From Chloroflexota bacterium (GTDB lineage: Bacteria; Chloroflexota; Anaerolineae; UBA7937; B3-Chlor): a stretch of DNA of 37,211 bases. Shown in pieces: positions 31,430 to 37,211 of the stretch. Below the pieces are notes generated by a model. It was not told the DNA's origin, searched no databases, and saw nothing but the letters and a program-made list of their open reading frames with translations. The stretch is taken from positions 1 to 37,211 of the forward strand of contig JAUWLF010000034.1 in NCBI GenBank assembly GCA_030613785.1, in the 5' to 3' direction. How positions within the stretch are numbered: position 1 is the first letter of the stretch; every line of letters starts with the position of its first letter. Both the position numbers and the translations under genes were made by a program.

Positions 31430-31630
31430 ATGAGAGAATGCAACGTGCAGGAGAACAAGGCATCATGCCCGTGTACTTACGAGCCGTGCAGCCGCAAGGG
31501 CATCTGCTGTGAGTGCATCAAGTATCACTGGAGCATGGGCGAACTGCCGGGATGCCTCTTCCCCCCGGATGTGGAGAAGACCTATGACCGCTCCATCGCA
31601 CGATTCGTCGCCATCCACAATCGTCACTAG
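31430..31630 (+). CDS. Small Cys-rich DUF6485-like protein
   Basis: This 66-residue protein has eight cysteines, most of them clustered as [17 protein letters not shown]. They are followed by [26 protein letters not shown], a pattern that fits the DUF6485 family of small proteins in anaerobic prokaryotes. The cysteines probably bind a metal or iron-sulfur cluster. AGGAGG precedes ATG 31430. It sits 25 bases after the first aldolase-Fae gene and 71 before the second, clearly within the operon. Its function is unknown; a metal- or redox-sensing accessory role is only a guess. Confidence 0.8.
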   Translation: MRECNVQENKASCPCTYEPCSRKGICCECIKYHWSMGELPGCLFPPDVEKTYDRSIARFVAIHNRH

Positions 31631-31701
31631 TCCGCATACCCGGTTGGGTTTCCTCGGACACTCTGTAATCCGTCGTTTGCAGCTTGCAGGAGGCGATCGA
31701 C

Positions 31702-33195
31702 ATGAATAGAAAGCCAGACTGGTTGAAGGGGATTATCCCTGCGCTCGTCACCCCTTTCACGCCTGAGGAAGAGATAGACGAGGAGGCGATGCGTCGCCTC
31801 CTCCGCTACGTGCTACCCCACGTGAACGCCGTCGTGCCGGTGGGGACCACGGGGGAGTTTGTCTACCTGTCGGAGGAGGAGAAACGGCGGGTCATTGACA
31901 TCACCCTTGACGAAGTAGGAGGCCAGGTGCCGATCATCGCCGGCACAGGAAGCACGAACACCAGAGACACCGTGGCCCTGACGGAGTACGCCAAAGATGC
32001 GGGAGCCGCCGCGGCTCTGGTGGTGGCGCCCTTCTACTTCAAGCCCACGTTCAACGAAGTATACGAGCACTATGAGGCCGTATCCAAGGTGGGCCTGCCG
32101 ATCATCCTCTACAACATCCCTCAGTGCGCTGGCACTCACTACAGGTGGTGGACCGCTGAGGGGATGGCCTACCTGGACAATGTGGTGGGGATCAAGGATT
32201 CCAGTGGGGATGTGCCCTTCCTGATGGCTCTCTTCGAGAAGGTCAAGGGACGGATCGCTATCATCTGCGGTCACGATGAGATAGTGATGGCTGCCCTGGC
32301 CGCCGGCGCCGATGGCGCGATCCTCGCTACCGCCAACCTGATACCCGATATCTGGCAAGAGATCTACACCTACACCAAAGAGGGCAAGATAGAGGAAGCG
32401 CAGGAGAGGCAGCGGGACATCCAGCGTCTGGTGCGGATTGTGGTGCGCTGTGGCTCCACACAAGCCACCAAGGAGGGGCTGCGCATGATGGGCATCCAGG
32501 TGGGGAACTCACGCCACCCCATCATGCCTGGAGGTGCGTTCCGGAGAGAAGACCGCGAGGAATTGCGCGTCCAACTGGAGGAGTTGGGCAAGATCCCCCC
32601 GCGAGACATCGCATATGACTTGCCCGAGGGAAAGATCGTCCACAGCACAGTGCCAGCTACACCGCAGACCCCTCAGCGAGTGAAGGATTTCACTATGCTC
32701 GTAGGAGAGGGGTACGCCGGCCCACCCGATTTCGAGATCGCTCACGTCGACCTACTCATCGGAGTGAAGGACGGACCGGTGGGCAAGGCCCTTGAGAAGG
32801 CACTGAGCAGGCCCAAGCCTGAGGACCCATCAGGCAAAGACCTGACGGAGTTGAAGCTCATCTACGAACGGCCACGCACCTTGCTGGTGCCAACGGTCAC
32901 AGTGCGCACCAAGAAGCAAGCACGGCACATCTACGAGAATGCTGTCGAGGGGATCGTGATGGCTATCGAGTCCAGCCTGGCGGATGGCTTCTTGCCTGAG
33001 GACGCCCTGGACGACCTAGTGATGATCGTGAATACCTTCGTCCATCCCTCGGCGGCCAACCGTCGCCGCATCGCGATCAACAACTACAAAGCCATGCGAT
33101 CCGCTATCCGCAAGGCCATCGAAGGGCGGCCCACTGTCGAGGAGTTGCTGGACGAGAAGGAAGCAGCTCGCCACCCGTTGCGCTATGCGCCGTGA
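31702..33195 (+). CDS. DHDPS/NAL-family aldolase fused to a formaldehyde-activating-enzyme (Fae) domain, His variant
   Basis: This 497-residue paralog of the protein at 29974 has the same two-domain plan. Aldolase residues visible are [30 protein letters not shown], the FYFKP loop, Tyr137 in LYNIPQ and Schiff-base Lys165 in VGIKDSSG; again the DHDPS substrate Arg is missing. The Fae domain (from about residue 334) is VGEGYAG, then FEIAHVDLLIGVKDGPVGKA, LLVPTVTVRTKKQARHIYEN, VMIVNTFVHPSAANRRRIAINNYKA and AIRKAIEGRPT. His348 in the IAHVDLLIG motif matches the Fae active-site His. AGGAGG at 31688-31693 supports ATG 31702 over an in-frame TTG at 31684. It is the last gene of the operon. A formaldehyde-coupled aldolase is the inferred role. 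Confidence 0.87.
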   Translation: MNRKPDWLKGIIPALVTPFTPEEEIDEEAMRRLLRYVLPHVNAVVPVGTTGEFVYLSEEEKRRVIDITLDEVGGQVPIIAGTGSTNTRDTVALTEYAKDAGAAAALVVAPFYFKPTFNEVYEHYEAVSKVGLPIILYNIPQCAGTHYRWWTAEGMAYLDNVVGIKDSSGDVPFLMALFEKVKGRIAIICGHDEIVMAALAAGADGAILATANLIPDIWQEIYTYTKEGKIEEAQERQRDIQRLVRIVVRCGSTQATKEGLRMMGIQVGNSRHPIMPGGAFRREDREELRVQLEELGKIPPRDIAYDLPEGKIVHSTVPATPQTPQRVKDFTMLVGEGYAGPPDFEIAHVDLLIGVKDGPVGKALEKALSRPKPEDPSGKDLTELKLIYERPRTLLVPTVTVRTKKQARHIYENAVEGIVMAIESSLADGFLPEDALDDLVMIVNTFVHPSAANRRRIAINNYKAMRSAIRKAIEGRPTVEELLDEKEAARHPLRYAP

Positions 33196-33334
33196 TCCAG
33201 TGCGAAAGCTCGGCACACAGCCACCGGAGCAGTCGCTGAACAGGTCAGCGCCGCATCAGAATCACAGTCCGACGGCCCTCGTCAACGCACTATGGCCACG
33301 ATAGTTAACAGCCAGGCGTAATGCGGAGGAACAA

Positions 33335-34042
33335 ATCAAGACACTGATCGCTCTGTCCTTGACGACGATTCTCATTGTCGCCGCGGGAGGCTGCGGGGCA
33401 CGTCCATCGCCCACCACGGCCCCTGAAGAGCCCACACCGACGCCAGTGCCGCCCACAGCGACACCGGCCCCGGTAGAGCCGACCACACCACCAGCACCAG
33501 AGACGCCGGAACCAGCCGAGGAGACACCGGCGGCCCCCATGGAGATCTCTAGTAGCGCCTTCGAGCCAGGTGGAGAGATCCTCGTACAGTACTCCTGCGA
33601 CGGGGCAAACCTATCACCGCCACTCGAGTGGTCAGGTGTGCCTGAAGCGACACAGAGCCTGGCACTACTGGTTGACGACCCCGATTCTCAACCACCGGGC
33701 TTTGTACATTGGGTTGTCTACAGCATTCCTCCCACCTCCGCCGGCTTGCCCGAAGGAGTTTCTGCACAGGCCACCCTACCTGATGGCACACTCCAAGGAA
33801 CGAACGACTTTGCGCTCTTCGTCGGTGAAGCGGAGACTTTTCCAGGCGGAGCTCCCATCAATCGAATCGGCTATGACGGTCCCTGTCCGGGAAACAAGCA
33901 TCGCTACCTTTTCACGCTTTACGCCCTGGATACCGTCCTTGACCTGCAGGCGGAGGCAACCATGGCTGAGCTGTTGCGGGCTATGGAAGGGCACGTGCTG
34001 GACGAAGCGGAACTGATTGCGGTGTACACCCCTCAGAGGTGA
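33335..34042 (+). CDS. PEBP/YbhB-family lipoprotein with an unusual start
   Basis: The C-terminal 160 residues are a phosphatidylethanolamine-binding/YbhB-YbcL (Raf kinase inhibitor-like) domain: FVQYSCDGANLSPPLEW-like ILVQYSCDGANLSPPLEW, LLVDDPD, FVHWVVYSIPP, YDGPCPGNKHRYLFTLYALD. Before it lies a Thr/Pro/Glu-rich linker, and at the N-terminus a short hydrophobic segment with the lipobox AAGGC. No ATG or GTG exists in frame. The Shine-Dalgarno GGAGGA (33325-33330) is placed for an ATC at 33335, which would give IKTLIALSLTTILIVAAGGC, a normal lipoprotein signal. TTG 33359 is the only standard start but leaves no charged residue. A rare ATC start or a one-base error is possible; the gene is otherwise intact. 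Confidence 0.8.
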   Translation: MKTLIALSLTTILIVAAGGCGARPSPTTAPEEPTPTPVPPTATPAPVEPTTPPAPETPEPAEETPAAPMEISSSAFEPGGEILVQYSCDGANLSPPLEWSGVPEATQSLALLVDDPDSQPPGFVHWVVYSIPPTSAGLPEGVSAQATLPDGTLQGTNDFALFVGEAETFPGGAPINRIGYDGPCPGNKHRYLFTLYALDTVLDLQAEATMAELLRAMEGHVLDEAELIAVYTPQR

Positions 34043-34325
34043 CAACCGACGCCGAGCTGAGTCAAGCACGACCCGGAGGTGCGGCCCCAATGACCTTGGC
34101 CGACGAGCCATAATCCGCCCGTGGCGTCGAACTGTCCGACACGGACGGGCCAGCATCTTGCACGACACAGCAGACCTGGGTGACCACACAATGTTGTTGA
34201 ATACGACCTCACTTCGCCCACCGTGCGAGTCCTGGCGCCTATGGAAGTTCCTCATACAGGCGATCGGAGGGCAGCTGCGTGGCCTGCTGCTCCCCACCTG
34301 TCATGCGGTTCCACCCTATGACAAT
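34043..34325. other. Intergenic stretch before the hrcA promoter
   Basis: About 280 bases without a credible gene. A 124-codon frame here (34017-34391) begins inside the PEBP gene, has no ribosome-binding site and ends in the CIRCE element, so it is rejected. No repeat or RNA was recognised. Confidence 0.45.
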
Positions 34326-34354
34326 TTGACAGAATCCCGCTTTTCTGGTATGCT
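34326..34354 (+). promoter_or_regulatory. Promoter of hrcA-grpE-dnaK
   Basis: TTGACA (34326-34331), a 17-base spacer and TATGCT (34349-34354). The expected start near 34361 falls just before the CIRCE element, so HrcA bound there would block transcription. Confidence 0.85.
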
Positions 34355-34364
34355 TGTCTTAAGA

Positions 34365-34391
34365 TTAGCACTCTCCATATCAGAGTGCTAA
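34365..34391 (+). promoter_or_regulatory. CIRCE operator (HrcA-binding site)
   Basis: TTAGCACTC (34365-34373), a nine-base spacer and GAGTGCTAA (34383-34391): a perfect match to the CIRCE consensus. It overlaps the start of the transcript and lies 18 bases before hrcA, giving autoregulated heat-shock control of hrcA-grpE-dnaK. Confidence 0.97.
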
Positions 34392-34409
34392 TTCCATGCA
34401 TGGGGACGA

Positions 34410-35459
34410 TTGGGCGCCGTGGACAGCTTGAACTTGGACCGATTGACTGAGAGACAAGATAGAATCCTGGACTTCATTGTTCGGGAATACGTCGATACGG
34501 CTACGCCGGTGGCCTCCAAGACGATCGTGGGGAGACGTGATCTGGGCGTCAGTTCTGCCACCGTCCGAGGCGAGATGGCCCATCTGGAGACGCTGGGTTA
34601 TCTGACCCACCCCCATACTTCCGCCGGTCGTATCCCAACAGCCATGGGCTACCAGTACTTCGTGGAGTACCTGATGGAAGAGACAACGCTCCCTCTGATC
34701 GAGCGACGGATGATCGAGCATCAGTTCCACCAGGTCGATATGGAAGTCGAGCACTGGATGAAGCTGGCAGGGGCCATACTCACCAGCAAGGCCAACACCG
34801 CGTCCCTGGTGACGACACCCAGAAGTCGCAGATCTCGATTCAAACGCCTGGAGCTGACTCGAGTGACCGAGCGGACTGTGCTCTTGTCTCTGGTGCTGCG
34901 GGAGGGACTCGTCAGACGGCAAATCATTGAACTGGAGGCCTCTCAGATCGCCGGGGCGCTGCGCCATCTAGCGAACGAACTGAACGCCGTGTTCCTCGAT
35001 CTGAGGTGTGAGGAGATTGAGGACAAGACCCCGCAACTGAAGCGGGCGCACCGGGTGGTGGGAGAACACGTGGCACAATCAATGGACGACGTGGACGTGC
35101 AGGGCCGCCTTGAGCTGCAAAGGTACGGCTTCGCCCAGATTCTGAGACAGCCGGAGTTCACGGCAACGGAGCAGGTGGAGAAGGTGGTAGGTATCTTGGA
35201 GCATCCCGGGCACCTGGAGTCCATAGTCGCTGAGGTGGGGCTTTCTCACAGTGGAGTTCAGGTCATCATCGGCGGCGCGGACCGCTGGCCTCAGATGACG
35301 GATTTCAGCCTAGTGCTGGCCCGCTACGGCGTAGCCTTGCAGACGACTGGCGTACTGGGTGTCCTGGGCCCGATCAGGATGCCCTACAACAAGAATGTGC
35401 CCATGGTTAGCTATGTGGCTAGTCTGATGAGCGAACTGGTGCAAGGTCACTACGGCTAG
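34410..35459 (+). CDS. hrcA: Heat-inducible transcription repressor HrcA
   Basis: HrcA binds CIRCE and represses chaperone operons; GroEL keeps it active. The protein (about 345 residues) has the N-terminal winged helix LTERQDRILDFIVREYVDTATPVASKTIV, SSATVRGEMAHLETLGYLTHPHTSAGRIPT, and a C-terminal domain with VGILEHPGHLESIVAEVG and the final block ARYGVALQTTGVLGVLGPIRMPYNKNVPMVSYVASLMSEL. The start is uncertain: TTG 34410 and GTG 34419 are both possible, with GGGGA at 34402-34406. It is directly controlled by the CIRCE just upstream, and grpE follows after 48 bases. Confidence 0.96.
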   Translation: MGAVDSLNLDRLTERQDRILDFIVREYVDTATPVASKTIVGRRDLGVSSATVRGEMAHLETLGYLTHPHTSAGRIPTAMGYQYFVEYLMEETTLPLIERRMIEHQFHQVDMEVEHWMKLAGAILTSKANTASLVTTPRSRRSRFKRLELTRVTERTVLLSLVLREGLVRRQIIELEASQIAGALRHLANELNAVFLDLRCEEIEDKTPQLKRAHRVVGEHVAQSMDDVDVQGRLELQRYGFAQILRQPEFTATEQVEKVVGILEHPGHLESIVAEVGLSHSGVQVIIGGADRWPQMTDFSLVLARYGVALQTTGVLGVLGPIRMPYNKNVPMVSYVASLMSELVQGHYG

Positions 35460-35507
35460 CTTCTGGCTGAACACTGGCCTCACACCGATACGGAGGTAGA
35501 CGAGCAA

Positions 35508-36020
35508 TTGGAAGAGAACGAAATCGAGGAAACCCTCGAAGAGGAAGTTGATGAACTCGAGAAGGCGAGGGCCGAAGCCGCCGAGTATTTGGACCAGCTT
35601 CAGCGCTCCCAAGCAGAGTTCTCCAACTACAAGAAGCGTATTGAGCGCGAACGAGAGGAGTTCGTGACACTAGCCAACGGCGCGTTGATCAGCAAGCTGC
35701 TGCCCATCCTTGATGATTGTGAGAGGGCCCTGGAGACTGTGCCCGACAACTTGCAGGGTCTGACCTGGGTCGAGGGCATTTTCCTGATCACGCGCAGGCT
35801 GCGTATGACACTCGAGCAGGAAGGGCTGAGTGAGATCGAAGCTACTGGAACGAAGTTCGATCCAGAACTACATCATGCCGCGGTCCGCGAGGAGACCAAC
35901 GAATACGAAGAGGACGAAATCATCGGCGTGTTGCAGAAGGGATACAAGCTGCACGACCGAGTCCTGCGCCCGGCGATGGTGAGGGTGGCAGCCAAACCGA
36001 GTGGTGAAAGCAAGGAATAG
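35508..36020 (+). CDS. grpE: Nucleotide exchange factor GrpE
   Basis: GrpE releases ADP from DnaK. The 170-residue protein has an acidic coiled N-terminus (EENEIEETLEEEVDELEKARAEA), the long-helix block SQAEFSNYKKRIERER, LLPILDDCERAL, and the C-terminal beta domain with FDPELHHAAVREE and VLQKGYKLHDRVLRPAMVRVA. These are the classical GrpE signatures. The start is TTG 35508, with GGAGG at 35492-35496. dnaK follows after 30 bases. Confidence 0.95.
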   Translation: MEENEIEETLEEEVDELEKARAEAAEYLDQLQRSQAEFSNYKKRIEREREEFVTLANGALISKLLPILDDCERALETVPDNLQGLTWVEGIFLITRRLRMTLEQEGLSEIEATGTKFDPELHHAAVREETNEYEEDEIIGVLQKGYKLHDRVLRPAMVRVAAKPSGESKE

Positions 36021-36050
36021 AGTGACTTAAGAAGGAGGACAATTGAGAAC

Positions 36051-37211
36051 ATGGCCAAGATTATAGGCATCGATTTGGGAACTACAAACTCCGCTGTGGC
36101 GGTCATGGAGGCCGGAGAGCCAACGATCATCCCTAGTTCGGAGGGCGGACGACTCACCCCCTCAGTGGTAGCGGTATCCAAGAATGGAGAGCGGTTGGTG
36201 GGTACCATAGCCAAACGACAGGCTGTCACCAACCCGGACAACACCATCTTCTCCATCAAGCGCCTCATGGGACGCAAGTACAGTGATCCCACGGTGAAGG
36301 GCGACATCGAGCTGTTGCCGTACAAGATCACGGAGGCGCCCAACGGAGACGCGAAGGTGGTCATGGGTGGCAAGGAGTACTCTCCTCCTGAGATATCGGC
36401 TTTCATTTTGCAGAAGCTGAAGGCAGACGCCGAGGCCTATCTCGGTGAGACTGTCACTCAAGCGGTGGTAACCGTGCCGGCCTACTTCAATGACTCCCAG
36501 CGCCAGGCCACGAAGGACGCGGGTCGCATCGCTGGCCTTGAAGTACCGCGCATCATCAACGAGCCAACGGCTTCGTCCCTGGCGTACGGTCTGGCCAAGC
36601 AGAAAGATGAAAAGATCGCCGTTTTTGATCTGGGGGGAGGCACCTTCGACATCTCCATCTTGGAGATCGAGGCGGGAGACCCTCCGGTGTTCGAGGTGCT
36701 GTCCACCAATGGCGACACCCACTTGGGCGGCGATGACTTCGACCAGCGCATCATTGAGTACGTGGCCGACGAGTTCAAAAAGGACCAGGGTATCGATCTG
36801 CGCGAGGACCGCATGGCCCTCCAGCGGTTGAAAGAGGCCGCTGAGAAGGCGAAGGTAGAGCTCTCCACGGTGATGCAGGCTGAGATAAACCTGCCCTTCA
36901 TCACCGCGGATGCCAGCGGCGCGAAGCATCTGACAATGACCTTGACCAGGTCCAAGGTGGAGCAATTGGTGGGCGATCTCATCGAGCAAACGATTCCTCC
37001 TTGCCGACAGGCCTTGGAGGATGCTAAGCTGACCACGACGGACATTGACGAGGTGATCCTCGTCGGTGGACAGACGCGAATGCCCGCTGTGCAGGAGGCG
37101 ATAAGGAAGTTCTTCGGGAGAGAGCTCCACAAGGGGGTGAACCCCGACGAAGTGGTAGCGCTGGGCGCTGCCATCCAGGCCGGCGTGCTGGGTGGTGAGG
37201 TCAAGGACGTG
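36051..37211 (+). CDS. dnaK: Molecular chaperone DnaK (partial, runs off the window end)
   Basis: The first 387 residues of Hsp70 are present: the nucleotide-binding domain, starting [20 protein letters not shown], then [54 protein letters not shown] and [17 protein letters not shown], and the interdomain region beginning [25 protein letters not shown]. The linker and substrate-binding domain lie beyond base 37211. GAAGGAGG lies about 12 bases before ATG 36051. Together with hrcA and grpE it forms the CIRCE-controlled operon; dnaJ probably follows outside. Confidence 0.97.
   Translation, partial: MAKIIGIDLGTTNSAVAVMEAGEPTIIPSSEGGRLTPSVVAVSKNGERLVGTIAKRQAVTNPDNTIFSIKRLMGRKYSDPTVKGDIELLPYKITEAPNGDAKVVMGGKEYSPPEISAFILQKLKADAEAYLGETVTQAVVTVPAYFNDSQRQATKDAGRIAGLEVPRIINEPTASSLAYGLAKQKDEKIAVFDLGGGTFDISILEIEAGDPPVFEVLSTNGDTHLGGDDFDQRIIEYVADEFKKDQGIDLREDRMALQRLKEAAEKAKVELSTVMQAEINLPFITADASGAKHLTMTLTRSKVEQLVGDLIEQTIPPCRQALEDAKLTTTDIDEVILVGGQTRMPAVQEAIRKFFGRELHKGVNPDEVVALGAAIQAGVLGGEVKDV

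Noticed and set aside
34017-34391. A 124-codon frame between the PEBP gene and hrcA
   Set aside because: It begins inside the PEBP gene, ends inside the CIRCE element, and has no ribosome-binding site.

Overview
The window reads as a chromosomal segment of an anaerobic bacterium, most likely a member of the Chloroflexota (Anaerolineae/Dehalococcoidia-like). The clues are the GC-rich codon use, the Thr/Pro-rich linkers in exported proteins, the zinc-ribbon plus PPC membrane proteins, UPF0182, DUF6391 and Roadblock genes, and the rpmH-rnpA-yidD-(PQQ propeller)-yidC-jag arrangement. The taxonomic call is an inference from gene content. Genes are dense, and no insertion sequence, phage or CRISPR array was seen.

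Region 1 (1-9540): a PaaX-family regulator is followed by a co-directional cluster resembling the Azoarcus-type (Bzd) class I ATP-dependent benzoyl-CoA reductase. In order it holds bzdN-, bzdO-, bzdP- and bzdQ-like genes (two dehydratase-family subunits and two ASKHA ATPase activator subunits), a two-cluster ferredoxin (bzdM-like) and a large iron-sulfur flavoprotein (bzdV-like) that would pass electrons from NAD(P)H to the ferredoxin. A near-consensus promoter (893-921), an inverted repeat over its start site (920-973), a long leader and an intrinsic terminator inside the operon (5963-6007) suggest layered control. A GNAT acetyltransferase and an 85-residue Cys protein follow from their own promoter. 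Three proteins of this region end in the same acidic D-D-L-F tail. The downstream enzymes of the benzoyl-CoA pathway (hydratase, dehydrogenase, ring hydrolase, CoA ligase) are not in the window.

Region 2 (9541-20100): UPF0182 membrane protein; Roadblock protein divergent from a DUF6391 protein; holA; then, on the minus strand and read from 19.8 kb downwards, rpmH-rnpA-yidD-PQQ lipoprotein-yidC-jag-gatC-gatA behind a consensus promoter. A tRNA-Glu(CTC) gene with its own consensus promoter lies upstream.

Region 3 (20100-28000): three plus-strand zinc-ribbon proteins (one with exported PPC domains), then a minus-strand run of a flippase-like membrane protein, an FAD amine-oxidase-like protein, UDP-glucose 6-dehydrogenase, AcpS and a small membrane protein.

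Region 4 (28311-33195): the least familiar unit. One strong promoter precedes a 415-residue protein I do not recognise, then two paralogous proteins that each fuse a DHDPS/NAL-family aldolase to a C-terminal formaldehyde-activating-enzyme (Fae) domain, with a small Cys-rich DUF6485-like protein between them. The natural inference is an aldolase that releases (or uses) formaldehyde coupled to a Fae domain that captures it on a pterin. One of the two Fae domains keeps the catalytic-type histidine; the other has glycine in its place.

Region 5 (33335-37211): a PEBP/YbhB-like lipoprotein with a puzzling start codon, then a perfect CIRCE operator followed by hrcA-grpE-dnaK, with dnaK running off the window.
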